NCBI GenBank assembly: GCA_964612075.1
Contig: CAZTFC010000023.1
Coordinates: forward strand, 1 to 38,906
Reading direction: 5' to 3'
Source of the DNA: UBA2219 sp964612075
Lineage (GTDB): Bacteria > Desulfobacterota > Deferrimicrobia > Deferrimicrobiales > Deferrimicrobiaceae
DNA: 38,906 nt
Part shown: positions 7,652 to 16,139 of the stretch, piece by piece
Numbering within the stretch: the first letter of the stretch is position 1
How the letters are laid out: the number at the start of each line of letters is the position of its first letter
The notes under the pieces: generated by a model
Databases searched by the model: none
The model's input: only the letters and a program-made list of their open reading frames with translations
What the model was told of the DNA's origin: nothing
Program-made: the position numbers and the translations under genes

Positions 7652-10249
7652 ATGTATCATGTAACTTCAAACGAAAAGGGGAACAGGCCGATCGATACGC
7701 CGCGAGAAAAGAAGTCGAAACGCCCATCCGGAAAGCCCGAGGGGAAACCGGCCGTCGTCCGAAGGGGGCCCGGCGAGGTGAAGCCGCCTCCCCGGCAGGA
7801 GGGGGCGCGCGCGAAATTCCGGCCGCGCCGCCCGGGGCCCCCGAAGGCCCCTCCGCCGGAGACGCCGCCCCGGGAGGAGCCGCGCAAAAGCCCGAGGCGC
7901 CCGGCCCCGCCGCGCGTCGGGCCGCCGCCGCGGGCCGCGCGTCCCGATTTCCCGGAGCTGCTCGCGCCCGCCGGCTTCCCCGAGGCGTACTTCGCGGCGG
8001 TGGAGGCCGGCGCGGACGCGGTCTACCTCGGGCTCGACCGGTTCAACGCGCGCGCGCGGGCGGAGAACTTCCGGCTGGACGACCTGTGCCGGGTTCTTCC
8101 CCACGCGAAGGCGCGGGGGGTGAAGGTCTATCTCGCGGTCAACACGCTGCTCACGGAGGCCGACCTCCCGGAGGCGATCGAGCTGGTCCACCGGGTGGCC
8201 CCCCTGTCGCCGGATGCGCTGATCGTGGCGGACCTCGGGCTGCTTCGGATCCTCCGCGAGTTCTTCCCCGGGATCCCCGTCCACGTCAGCACGCAGGCCG
8301 GGTGCGCCTCGGCGGACGCCGCCGAGGAGTTCGCCCGGATGGGCGCGTCCCGGGTCATCCTCGAGCGGCACTTGAGGATGGACGAGGTCGCCCGGATCGC
8401 GGTGCGCTCCCCCATCGGGGTGGAGATCTTCGCGCACGGCTCGCTTTGCTATTCCTTTTCGGGGAAATGCTTCTTCTCGTCCTACCTGGGGGGAAAAAGC
8501 GGCAACCGCGGGGAATGCGTCCAGCCGTGCCGCCGCCTGTACGGGCACGGCGGGGAGCCCGATGCCATCTTCTCCACGCGGGACCTGTCGCTCCTTCCGC
8601 GCCTCCCGGAGATCGTGCCGCTGGGGATCGCGGCCCTGAAGATCGAGGGGCGGATGCGCGGGCCGGAATACGTCCACGGCGTGGTGTCGGCGTACCGCGC
8701 CGCGCTCGACGGCATCCGCTCGGGAAGGCCCGCGGAGGGCGTCGAGGAGGGGATGCGGATCCTGTCGGGGGTCATCGGCCGGGCGACGACGCCCGGGGTG
8801 GCCGGCGGGGCCGCGCCGTGCGAGGTGGCGGCGGGCGGCGGTTCGGGAAACGTCGGGGACCTCATGGGGGCCGTGGCGAGCGTCGAGGCCGGTTGGGCCT
8901 TCGTCCCCGGCGCGGCGCCGGTTTCCCCCGGCGACCGCCTGCGGATCCAGTTCGCCGCGGACGGCTCGGGGCGGGGCTTCTCCGCCGCCGCGCCCGACAT
9001 GCGCCCGGTCGAGGGGGGGCTTTCCCTGAAGGTCCCGTTCAACGTCTCCCCGGGCGACCTGCTGTTCCGGACGGCCGGCGGCGGGCGCCCGGAGCTCACG
9101 CGCCGCGCGCGCCGCGAGATGGAGGCGATCCGGCCCGACGGCGCCCGGTTCGCCGTCACCGTCTCTCCCGGGGAGGTGGCCGTCCTGGCGTCGTACGGGA
9201 GCGTGGAACGGGAATACCGGTACCGCGTTTCCGGCCCGACGGGAGCCCCTGCGGGATCAGCGCCGAAGGATGGGGAGCGCCAGCTCGCCGGGTCGTACAA
9301 GGGAGAGCTTCCCCTGTCCGAAGTGCGGCTGGTATACCGCGGGGGGCCCTGCGCCTGGGGCGACGTCCGGTCGCTGTTCCTCCAGGCGGCCAGGAGCTTC
9401 GACAAGGAGTTCCACCTCGAGGGGAAGCGGCTGCGGCTGGAGATCCTTCCGACGCTCAAGGTTTTCGGGAGCCGGCCCGAGGGGCCCGGCACGGTGATTT
9501 TCGCCGGCTGCCGCGTGGACCAGCTCCCGCACCTGCCGAAGTCCGAGGAGATCGTTCCCGTGGTGGAGGTTACGCGGTCGCTGCTGCGGGACCCCTCCCC
9601 GGTGATCAAGGCCGCGAGGGCGGGGGCCTATTTCCGGCTGTCCGCGCCGCTTCTCGAATCGGACGCCTCGTTCCTGCGTCGGACCGTCACGGACGCGATG
9701 GGGAAGGGGCTCACGCGCTGGGTCCTGCCGGACGTCGGGCACTTCCGCTTCTTCGCCCCGTCCCCGCTGCGCCGCCAGGCGATCCTGGTGAGCGATCATT
9801 ACCTCTATGCCTTCAACACGGCGGCGCTCGCCGCCCTGTCGCGGCTGGGCGCGGCCAGGATGATCCTGCCGGTCGAGATCACGATGGGGGCGCTGCGGGA
9901 CGTCGGGAAGTTCCTCTACGGGCTGGGGATCGCCGTGGCCTACGGGCGCGTGCCGCTGATGGTCTCGCGCCTGCTCCCCGCTTCCGGCGTGCGCGCGGGG
10001 GAGGTGGAAAGCCCCCGCGGGGAGCGGTTCCCCGTGACGGCGGGCGAGCACGGGTCGACGGTCCTCTCCCCGGAGCCGTTCTCCGCCTCCGGGTCGCTCC
10101 ACGAGATGCGCTCGGCGGGGATCCGGGACTTCTTCGCCGACCTGTCGGGGCTCGCCGCGGGGGAGGTCGCGGCGGTCCTGTCGGCACTGCTGGACGACCG
10201 GGCGATCCCGGGGACCTCCACATTCAACCTGTATCGGGGGAACTTCTGA
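7652..10249 (+). CDS. U32 family peptidase-like protein (RlhA/TrhP-type, DUF3656-containing)
   Basis: The product is 865 aa if started at ATG 7652. The U32 core begins near residue 100 (LLAPAGFPEAYFAAVEAGAD, then YLGLDRFNARA). The family's conserved cysteine cluster is C266, C273, C289 and C293 (CYSFSGKC ... CVQPC), which in characterised members is linked to an iron-sulfur cluster and RNA hydroxylation. In E. coli, RlhA and TrhP of this family act in 23S rRNA or tRNA hydroxylation, despite the peptidase name. The long C-terminal part matches proteins with extra U32/DUF3656 domains. The first ~95 residues are Pro/Arg/Lys-rich and look disordered, so the true start could be further in. It is followed 1 bp later by the EF-G paralogue, suggesting an operon related to translation. 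Confidence 0.88.
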   Translation: MYHVTSNEKGNRPIDTPREKKSKRPSGKPEGKPAVVRRGPGEVKPPPRQEGARAKFRPRRPGPPKAPPPETPPREEPRKSPRRPAPPRVGPPPRAARPDFPELLAPAGFPEAYFAAVEAGADAVYLGLDRFNARARAENFRLDDLCRVLPHAKARGVKVYLAVNTLLTEADLPEAIELVHRVAPLSPDALIVADLGLLRILREFFPGIPVHVSTQAGCASADAAEEFARMGASRVILERHLRMDEVARIAVRSPIGVEIFAHGSLCYSFSGKCFFSSYLGGKSGNRGECVQPCRRLYGHGGEPDAIFSTRDLSLLPRLPEIVPLGIAALKIEGRMRGPEYVHGVVSAYRAALDGIRSGRPAEGVEEGMRILSGVIGRATTPGVAGGAAPCEVAAGGGSGNVGDLMGAVASVEAGWAFVPGAAPVSPGDRLRIQFAADGSGRGFSAAAPDMRPVEGGLSLKVPFNVSPGDLLFRTAGGGRPELTRRARREMEAIRPDGARFAVTVSPGEVAVLASYGSVEREYRYRVSGPTGAPAGSAPKDGERQLAGSYKGELPLSEVRLVYRGGPCAWGDVRSLFLQAARSFDKEFHLEGKRLRLEILPTLKVFGSRPEGPGTVIFAGCRVDQLPHLPKSEEIVPVVEVTRSLLRDPSPVIKAARAGAYFRLSAPLLESDASFLRRTVTDAMGKGLTRWVLPDVGHFRFFAPSPLRRQAILVSDHYLYAFNTAALAALSRLGAARMILPVEITMGALRDVGKFLYGLGIAVAYGRVPLMVSRLLPASGVRAGEVESPRGERFPVTAGEHGSTVLSPEPFSASGSLHEMRSAGIRDFFADLSGLAAGEVAAVLSALLDDRAIPGTSTFNLYRGNF

Positions 10250-10250
10250 C

Positions 10251-12272
10251 GTGGCTGCCGTGGACCGGCTTCGGAACATCGGGATCATCGCGCACATCGA
10301 CGCGGGGAAGACCACCTTCAGCGAGCGCCTGCTCTATTACGCCGGCGTCACCCACCGCATGGGCGAGGTCCACGACGGCGACACGCAGCTCGATTACCTC
10401 CCCCAGGAGCGGGAGCGGGGGATCACCATCACCTCGGCCGTCACGCAGTTTTCCTGGCTCGGGGCGGAGGTCCACCTGATCGACACGCCGGGGCACGTGG
10501 ACTTCACCATCGAGGTGGAGCGGTCTTTGCGGGTCCTCGACGGCGCGGTCGCCGTCTTCTGCGGCGTCGGCGGGGTGGAGCCGCAGTCGGAGGTCGTCTG
10601 GCGGCAGGCGACCCGGCACGGGATCCCGCGGCTGGCGTTCGTCAACAAGCTCGACCGGCCGGGGGCCGACTACGACCGGGTGATCTCCGACATGCGGAAG
10701 AAGCTCGGCGTCCGAGGGGTCCCGGTCACGGTGCCGCTGTACGAGGACGGGACGTTCTGCGCGGTGGCCGACCTGCTGACGATGGAGCGGGTGGCCTTCT
10801 CCCGGGAGGACCAGGGAGGGACGGTCGAGCGGAAGCCGCTTTCGCCCGGCGAGGCGGCGGCGGTGGCGAAGCACCGGGAAATGCTGCTGGAGGCGGCGGC
10901 GGACGGCGACGACGCGGCGGCGGAAAAGTACCTGGCGGGCGAGGAGGTCCCGCTGCAGCTCCTGCGCGCGGGGATCCGGAAGGGGACGCTTTCGGGGAAA
11001 TTCTTCCCGGTCTACGCCGGCTCCGCGCTGCGGAACATGGGGGTGCAGCCCGCGATGGACGGCATCGTGCATTTCCTGCCGTCCCCCGCGGAGACCCCCC
11101 CCGCGCGGGGCGACGATCCCCGCTCCGGCGTGCCCACGGTGCGCGAGCCGGTTCCGACGGCGCCCTTCTCCGCGCTCGTGTACAAGGTGATGCAGGAAGA
11201 CGGCCGGCGGACGGTCTACCTGCGGGTCTATTCCGGGAAGGCGGCGGAGGGGGCGACGCTCCTGAACGCGTCCACCGGCGAGAAGGAGAAGATCGCGCGC
11301 CTGTTCCGGATGCACGGGGGGAAGAAGGAGCCGGTCGAAGAGGCCCGGGCGGGGGACATCGTGGGCGCCCGGGGGATCAAGCGGGCGAGGACGGGAGACA
11401 CCCTGTGCGACCCGGCGTCGCCGATCGTGTACGAGAAGATCGAGATCCGCAAGCCGGTCGTTTCGGTGGTCGTCGAGCCGAGGACGGTGCGGGAGATGGA
11501 CCGGCTGAAGGAGCTCCTGGGCGCCATGATCGACGAGGACCCGACCCTGTCGTTCCGCGAGGACGCGGACACCGGGCAGATCCTCCTGTCGGGGATGGGG
11601 GAGCTCCACCTCGACGTCGTGTTGGACCGGCTGGACCGGGAATACGGGATGACGGTCCGCAAGGGGAACCCCCAGGTGGTCTACCGGGAGACGCTGACGG
11701 CGGCGGCGACTGCGGAGAGCGTCTTCGAGCGGGAGATCAACGAGCGGCCGGTGAAGGTGTCCACGACGGTCTCCATCGTTCCCGCCCCGCGCGGCTCGGG
11801 GGTCAGGATCCTCGACGGGTACCGCATGCTGGGGCTCGGGCAGGACGTGGCCGACGGCGTGGAGATGGGGCTGCGGGAGGGCGCGTTCTTCGGCGCCCTG
11901 GGGTACCCGGTGGACGACGTCACGGTGGACCTGACCGGGATCGCCTTCCTGTCGGGCGCCGCCTCGCCGATGGTCGCGAAGGTGTCGGCCGCGAAGGCGT
12001 TCCAGGAGGCGTACGAGAAGGGGAAGCCGTTCCTCCTGGAGCCGCTGATGGAGGTGGAGATCTCCGTCCCGGAGGAATTCCTGGGCGGCGTCATCGGCGA
12101 CATCAACGCCCGCCGCGGGCGGGTTACCTCCGTCGACCGTCGGTTCGACACGAGCCTGCTCTCGGCGATCGTCCCGCTGAAGGAGATGTTCGGCTACGTG
12201 ACGGCGCTGCGGTCGCTGTCGCAGGGGCGCGGCAACTACACGATGAAGTTCTCGCACTATGACCGGGCGTGA
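10251..12272 (+). CDS. Elongation factor G-like translational GTPase (paralogue)
   Basis: The product is 673 aa from GTG. GTPase motifs are intact: G1 AHIDAGKTT (14-22), G2 RGITI, G3 DTPGH (78-82) and G4 NKLD (132-135). Domains II-V follow the EF-G order and the C-terminus LRSLSQGRGNYTMKF matches domain V. Domain IV is atypical: the conserved GGRGQYG segment is replaced by ESVFEREINERPVKV, and the region equivalent to the tip (GSYHDVDSSE in E. coli, with the decoding-centre histidine) reads LTGIAFLSGAASP. This suggests a second EF-G (EF-G2-type) acting in recycling, stress or another ribosome step instead of the main translocase. It could also be the only copy of an unusual lineage, which this window cannot decide. 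The start abuts the U32 stop; the stop overlaps the next gene. Confidence 0.88.
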   Translation: MAAVDRLRNIGIIAHIDAGKTTFSERLLYYAGVTHRMGEVHDGDTQLDYLPQERERGITITSAVTQFSWLGAEVHLIDTPGHVDFTIEVERSLRVLDGAVAVFCGVGGVEPQSEVVWRQATRHGIPRLAFVNKLDRPGADYDRVISDMRKKLGVRGVPVTVPLYEDGTFCAVADLLTMERVAFSREDQGGTVERKPLSPGEAAAVAKHREMLLEAAADGDDAAAEKYLAGEEVPLQLLRAGIRKGTLSGKFFPVYAGSALRNMGVQPAMDGIVHFLPSPAETPPARGDDPRSGVPTVREPVPTAPFSALVYKVMQEDGRRTVYLRVYSGKAAEGATLLNASTGEKEKIARLFRMHGGKKEPVEEARAGDIVGARGIKRARTGDTLCDPASPIVYEKIEIRKPVVSVVVEPRTVREMDRLKELLGAMIDEDPTLSFREDADTGQILLSGMGELHLDVVLDRLDREYGMTVRKGNPQVVYRETLTAAATAESVFEREINERPVKVSTTVSIVPAPRGSGVRILDGYRMLGLGQDVADGVEMGLREGAFFGALGYPVDDVTVDLTGIAFLSGAASPMVAKVSAAKAFQEAYEKGKPFLLEPLMEVEISVPEEFLGGVIGDINARRGRVTSVDRRFDTSLLSAIVPLKEMFGYVTALRSLSQGRGNYTMKFSHYDRA

Positions 12273-12912
12273 GCGCGGGGGGGCGGCCGCCCCCGGGAGC
12301 GCCCCGGACGGCTGGCGCCTCGGGATGGAGGGGTCGTTCGACGAGAGACGGCTGAAGGCCCGGGTCAACGCCTTCCCGTTCGTGAAAAGGATGGGGATGC
12401 GGCTGGTCTCGTGCGGCGGCGGGAAGAGCGTGATGCGGTTCCGCGCGCGCCGGGAGTTGATGAACACGGCCGGGGTCCTTCAGGGAGGGGTGATGGGGAT
12501 CCTGGCGGACATCTCGGTGGCCGCCGCGGTGCGCTCCGTCCTCCCCGACCCGTACCGGATGACGACGATCGAATACAAGGTCAACCTGCTCAAGCCGGTC
12601 GCGGGCGGCATCGTCACGGCGCACGGCGCGGTGGTCCGGCTCGGGAAGACGATCGCGATGGGCACCTCGGAGGTTCGCGACGGCGAGGGGAAGCCCGTGG
12701 CCTTCGCGTCGGCCACGTTCTACATCTTCGAGGCCCCCGGCGCCCCCGGCCTCATGACGGGCGTCAAGGGAGCCGCCGGTAGCGCCCGCCCTCGAAGGTC
12801 GCCTCCCCGCGGAGGATCATCCCCTCGAGGTGCTTCGAGACGAGCGACCACTCCGCGTAGTCGAGCCACCACCAGTCGTTCCCCCCGCCGCAGACCAGCC
12901 GCCGGGAAATGA
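12259..12912 (+). CDS. Hotdog-fold thioesterase (PaaI family) with antisense-overlapping tail
   Basis: ATG at 12259 overlaps the EF-G stop by 14 bases. The frame encodes 217 aa. The hotdog domain covers about residues 35-155, with the PaaI-type helix NTAGVLQGGVMGILADI (Asn start, Gly-Gly turn, Asp general base) and end strand AFASATFYIFEAPG. PaaI-like enzymes hydrolyse acyl- or aryl-CoA thioesters in the cytosol. The domain should end near 12740, yet the frame stays open for about 55 more Arg/Ser/Pro-rich residues that are antisense to the 3' end of the convergent metallo-hydrolase gene. That tail may be a translated extension after loss of the original stop. Substrate unknown. Confidence 0.8.
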   Translation: MTGRERGGAAAPGSAPDGWRLGMEGSFDERRLKARVNAFPFVKRMGMRLVSCGGGKSVMRFRARRELMNTAGVLQGGVMGILADISVAAAVRSVLPDPYRMTTIEYKVNLLKPVAGGIVTAHGAVVRLGKTIAMGTSEVRDGEGKPVAFASATFYIFEAPGAPGLMTGVKGAAGSARPRRSPPRGGSSPRGASRRATTPRSRATTSRSPRRRPAAGK

Positions 12913-13651
12913 TCTCCCCGCGCGTCCTCGGCTCCCGCAGGAACTCCCGCAGCGCCTCTTCCCTCCGGTCGATCGCCGACAGGTATTCCTCGACCTTTCC
13001 CGTGACCGGCCCGGGGTGGACCGGCCCTTCGTGGGAGACCACGCAGGCGTCCGCCCCGATCGCCGCCAGACGCCGGGCGGAGCCGCGGAACTGCTCGATG
13101 CCGCACGGCGCGTCGCCGTACCACGGGCCGAACGCCGTCAGGTCGTAGTCCCCGAGGAAAAGGATCCCCTCCCGGGGGAACAGCAGGCACAGGTGCCCCG
13201 GCGAATGGCCGGGGGCGACCACGGCGACCGCCAGCGTCCCGCCGAAGCGAAGCTCCTCGCCGTCGGCCACCCGGCGGGCGACCTTCCGGGGCGCGAAGGG
13301 GAACTTTTCCGCGAGCAGCTTCCGGTAGGGCGCTTCCCACTCGTTTCCCAGGGCCGCCTGGAAGGCGAGCAGGGTTTCGAGCGACCCGAACGCCGGCGCG
13401 TCGGCCCCGGAGGCCCAGACCTCCGCGCCCGGGAGCCGGGAGAGGTACGTGAAATGGTCCTCGTGGTAATGGGTCATCACGACCGTGGAGATCCCTTCCC
13501 CGTCCCGCAGCCGCTCGATCTCCTCCGGGTCCGATCCGGCGTCGACCAGCACGCCGCCCCCGTCACGGATGTAGAGGGAGTGGGAATACGGGTACCGCCC
13601 GCCCTTTCCGCCGTGGACGACCCATATCCTTTCCGCGAGCCGCGTGATCAA
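12764..13651 (-). CDS. Metallo-beta-lactamase fold hydrolase with C-terminal winged-helix-like region
   Basis: The product is 295 aa with a TTG start (13651) that overlaps the murJ stop in a TTGA arrangement; GGAGG lies seven bases upstream. The zinc motif is HYHEDH at residues 61-66 (HxHxDH), followed by GHSPGHLCLLF and GDYD (further metal ligands) and SHEGP. The C-terminal ~60 residues (REPRTRGEIISRRL ... GGRYRRLP) resemble the small helical domain after the MBL fold in LACTB2-type proteins. Likely a cytosolic hydrolase; substrate unknown. It is translationally coupled to murJ. Its 3' end is overlapped by the convergent thioesterase frame. Confidence 0.88.
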   Translation of the reverse strand: MITRLAERIWVVHGGKGGRYPYSHSLYIRDGGGVLVDAGSDPEEIERLRDGEGISTVVMTHYHEDHFTYLSRLPGAEVWASGADAPAFGSLETLLAFQAALGNEWEAPYRKLLAEKFPFAPRKVARRVADGEELRFGGTLAVAVVAPGHSPGHLCLLFPREGILFLGDYDLTAFGPWYGDAPCGIEQFRGSARRLAAIGADACVVSHEGPVHPGPVTGKVEEYLSAIDRREEALREFLREPRTRGEIISRRLVCGGGNDWWWLDYAEWSLVSKHLEGMILRGEATFEGGRYRRLP

Positions 13652-15282
13652 GGGCGGTCCTCCGGGTCCGGCGCCGGGGGCTGGGCGGCAGGGACGGCAG
13701 GAACGGCCGGGGCGGCGGACGGCGGGTGCAGCAGGTCTTTCCGGCCGTGGATCAGGCGCACCGTGCGGCATCCGAACAGGAGGGCGGCGAGGTAATAGAC
13801 CGCCGCGATCAGGACGGTCCCGGCCGCGGCCCGCGCCAGCGCCCCCGGGAACGTCTCCCACGACAGGAACCGCTCCGTGGCGGAGAGGGCGTACCTGCCG
13901 GCCGCGCCCGCCGCGAACGCGGCCAGCGCCATCTTCCCGTACTCGGCCAGCCCCGGCACGCCGCGCCTGCCCACCGTGCGTCGCATCAGGATCCCGTAGA
14001 GCACCGCCGCGCTTAAAAAGATGCCGAACGTGCTCGCCAGCGCGAGGCCGAAGACCCCGTGCGACTGCTGAAGGAGATAGTAGACCGGCAGGGCGGCGAT
14101 CCAGGAACCCGTCCCCGCCAGGGTGGGGGTCCAGGTGTCCTTCATCGCGAAGAAGCCGCGCGCCACGATCGCCTGCGAGCACCAGAATGGGATCCCGACG
14201 GCGAAGGCCGAAAACGCCGAGGCGGTGAGGAGGGTATCGTCGATCCGGAACGCCCCGCGCTGATAGACCACCAGGATCGCCTCGCGGGACAGGACGAAGG
14301 CGATCGTCCCCACGCAGGCGGACACGAGGAAGACCCATCGCAGGGTGATCGAGAGGGCGTCCCACATCTCTTCCTTCTTCCCCTTCGCCGCCAGCTCCGC
14401 GAGGAACGGGTACGAGGCCACCCCGGAGGCGTTCCCGAAGATGCCCACGGGCACCATCATCAGGCGGCGCGCGTTGTTCAGCCAGGTGATCGCCCCGACC
14501 AGCAGGAAGGACCCGAAGACCCGCAGCGTCCATTCGTCGACCACGACGAGGGAGAATCCCAGCATGATGGGGATGGAGAGCCGGATGAACTCCTTGAGGC
14601 TCGGGTCGGAAAGGTCGAACCGGGGGCGGTAGGAGAAGCTTCCGCGCCGGGCCCCGTAAAGCTGCAGCGCGAAGTTGCCCAGGAACGCCCCGGCGACGAC
14701 GCCCCAGGCGAACCCGTCCATCCCGTGGGCCCGCCCCCCCAGCAGCCCGCCCGCGATGATTCCGCCGTTATAGACGAGAGGGGCGAGGGCCGGGAGGAGG
14801 AACTGCTTCCGCGCGTACTGGATGGCCATCAGCAGCCCGCCGACGTAGAAGAAGATCTGCGCGGGGAGGACGATCCGGGTGAGGCGCGTGGCCGCGGCGG
14901 CCTGCGCCGGGGAGAAGCCCGGCAGGATGAGCGGGATGACCTTGCCGGCGAGCAGTTCCCCCAGCACGATGAAAAAGACCATGGCGATTCCCATCACCGT
15001 GGCGATCGTAGAGAACGCCCGCAGCCCCTCCTCTTCCTTCCCCTCCGCGAGGAAGCGGGAGAACATCGGGATGAACGTGATGGACAGCGCGCCGCCCGCC
15101 AGGAGGTGGTTCAGGAAATCGGGGATGGTGAACGCGGCGAAGTAGGCGTCCGTCTCCGGGGTCGCGCCGTGCTGGTACGCGATGACGGCGTCCCGCGCGT
15201 ACCCGAGGATGCGGGACAGGAGCACCGACGACATCATCACCGCCGCCGCGCGCCCCATCTTCTTGTTGTCGGAGTCGGGCAT
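13648..15282 (-). CDS. murJ: MurJ (MviN) lipid II flippase
   Basis: The product is 544 aa from ATG 15282 (MPDSDNKKMGRAAAVMMSSV). A downstream ATG at residue 9 is possible, and no clear Shine-Dalgarno sequence is seen for either. Repeated hydrophobic segments over the length fit the 14 transmembrane helices of the MOP-superfamily flippase. Family signatures include SRILGYARDAVIAYQHGATPETDAYFAAF cut to recognisable parts RILGYARD and DAYFAAFTIPD, the LLAGGALSITFIPMFS helix, and FFAMKDTWTP. MurJ moves the peptidoglycan precursor lipid II across the inner membrane. The C-terminus is an Ala/Pro-rich tail. The reading frame continues upstream into a hairpin element (15296-15411), so the promoter probably lies within or beyond that element. 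Confidence 0.95.
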   Translation of the reverse strand: MPDSDNKKMGRAAAVMMSSVLLSRILGYARDAVIAYQHGATPETDAYFAAFTIPDFLNHLLAGGALSITFIPMFSRFLAEGKEEEGLRAFSTIATVMGIAMVFFIVLGELLAGKVIPLILPGFSPAQAAAATRLTRIVLPAQIFFYVGGLLMAIQYARKQFLLPALAPLVYNGGIIAGGLLGGRAHGMDGFAWGVVAGAFLGNFALQLYGARRGSFSYRPRFDLSDPSLKEFIRLSIPIMLGFSLVVVDEWTLRVFGSFLLVGAITWLNNARRLMMVPVGIFGNASGVASYPFLAELAAKGKKEEMWDALSITLRWVFLVSACVGTIAFVLSREAILVVYQRGAFRIDDTLLTASAFSAFAVGIPFWCSQAIVARGFFAMKDTWTPTLAGTGSWIAALPVYYLLQQSHGVFGLALASTFGIFLSAAVLYGILMRRTVGRRGVPGLAEYGKMALAAFAAGAAGRYALSATERFLSWETFPGALARAAAGTVLIAAVYYLAALLFGCRTVRLIHGRKDLLHPPSAAPAVPAVPAAQPPAPDPEDRP

Positions 15283-15295
15283 GGGAGAGACTATA

Positions 15296-15411
15296 CCGTA
15301 AAACCGGGACGTAGATGAGTTCTCCGCCAGTTCGGGGACAGAGATGCTGACCAAGGAGCGCAGGTGTGTCCCTCTTCTGCGGGAGAACTCATCTACGTCC
15401 CGGTTCTGCGG
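15296..15411. repeat. Inverted-repeat hairpin element E (perfect 24-bp arms)
   Basis: Arms 15302-15325 and 15382-15405 are exact reverse complements over 24 bases and extend outward to 15296 and 15411 with two mismatches. The 56-base centre contains GGGGACA (15334-15340) and TGTCCC (15367-15372), which can pair imperfectly and share the core of the other palindromic elements here. It lies directly upstream of murJ and ahead of the small zinc-ribbon gene. It is likely a REP-like mobile hairpin. Confidence 0.85.
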
Positions 15412-15520
15412 TTCTTTCCTGTGGTTTCGCCGAATTTTCCGCCCCCGGCTGCCGATAATACAGGAACGGCGGCGCCCCGCCGGGGGGCGTCTCCTTCAAG
15501 CCGACAGGACGGGAGCGGGA

Positions 15521-15694
15521 ATGAAAAAGGACGACTGGAAATATTACGACGAGGCCTGGGACGAGAAGTCAGAAGAGGAGAAGGCCCCCGTTTTGCCGGA
15601 AAAGCAGTGCCGCACCTGCCTGCATTGGATCGACCGGGAGGCGCTCTATTGCAGCTGGTGCGGGAAGGCGCAGGAGGAGAAAGGAAGGCCGTAA
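15521..15694 (+). CDS. Small zinc-ribbon protein, function unknown
   Basis: The product is 57 aa from ATG 15521 (MKKDDWKYYDEAWDEKSEEE), with a GGGAG-like RBS. The N-terminal half is acidic with aromatic residues. The C-terminal half has two CxxC pairs, CRTC and CSWC, spaced as a rubredoxin-like zinc ribbon. The high density of Asp/Glu/Lys and the clean metal motif argue for a real gene despite its size. Possible roles are protein-protein contact or metal binding, and no partner is indicated. The cspA-type gene follows on the same strand with its own promoter. Confidence 0.65.
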   Translation: MKKDDWKYYDEAWDEKSEEEKAPVLPEKQCRTCLHWIDREALYCSWCGKAQEEKGRP

Positions 15695-15725
15695 GGAAGG
15701 TCGGTCCCGCCGGGCATATTAGCCC

Positions 15726-15754
15726 TTGACATCGGGATGTTCGGTTGTTAACGT
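15726..15754 (+). promoter_or_regulatory. Candidate sigma70 promoter of the cold-shock gene
   Basis: TTGACA (15726-15731) and TAACGT (15749-15754) are separated by 17 bases. The leader to the GTG start would be about 65 bases, long enough for cold-shock mRNA folding control. No specific thermosensor structure was identified. Confidence 0.5.
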
Positions 15755-15824
15755 CAGGGATGCTGCAAATCTTTGGCTTTTCGCCTATGTTTGCAAGCGG
15801 AATCCAGTCAGGAGGTACGAAGCA

Positions 15825-16025
15825 GTGGCACAAGGAACGGTGAAGTGGTTCAACGACGCGAAGGGGTACGGTTTCATCGCACAGGAAGGCGGTCCGGACG
15901 TTTTCGTGCATTTCAGCGCGATCAAGATGGACGGCTTCCGCTCACTGAAGGAAGGCGAGCGCGTCGAGTTCGAGATCACGGAAGGCCCCAAGGGGCCGCA
16001 GGCCGCCAACGTCACCAAGGCGTGA
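15825..16025 (+). CDS. CspA family cold-shock protein
   Basis: The product is 66 aa from GTG 15825 with GGAGG nine bases upstream. It is a single cold-shock (OB-fold) domain with RNP1 KGYGFI and RNP2 VFVHFSAI, plus GTVKWFN at the start and GPQAANVTKA at the end. It binds single-stranded RNA/DNA as an RNA chaperone; many family members are expressed constitutively or at low temperature. A strong terminator follows 40 bases after the stop, so this is probably a monocistronic unit. Confidence 0.96.
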   Translation: MAQGTVKWFNDAKGYGFIAQEGGPDVFVHFSAIKMDGFRSLKEGERVEFEITEGPKGPQAANVTKA

Positions 16026-16065
16026 CCGGCGAAAAAACCAAAAAAAAGAAACCCCTGAAAACAAG

Positions 16066-16101
16066 AACCCCGGCGGGAAACCCGCCGGGGTTTTTCTTTT
16101 T
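16066..16101. terminator. Strong bidirectional rho-independent terminator
   Basis: A perfect 12-bp stem (16066-16077 with 16081-16092, loop AAA) is followed by a T-rich run on the plus side and preceded by an A-rich run that serves the minus side. It lies between the convergent cold-shock and secG genes. A second short hairpin (16102-16108 with 16113-16119) adjoins it on the secG side. Confidence 0.93.
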
Positions 16102-16139
16102 CCCCGAAGCCCTTCGGGGGGCATCCGTGACGAAAGAAC

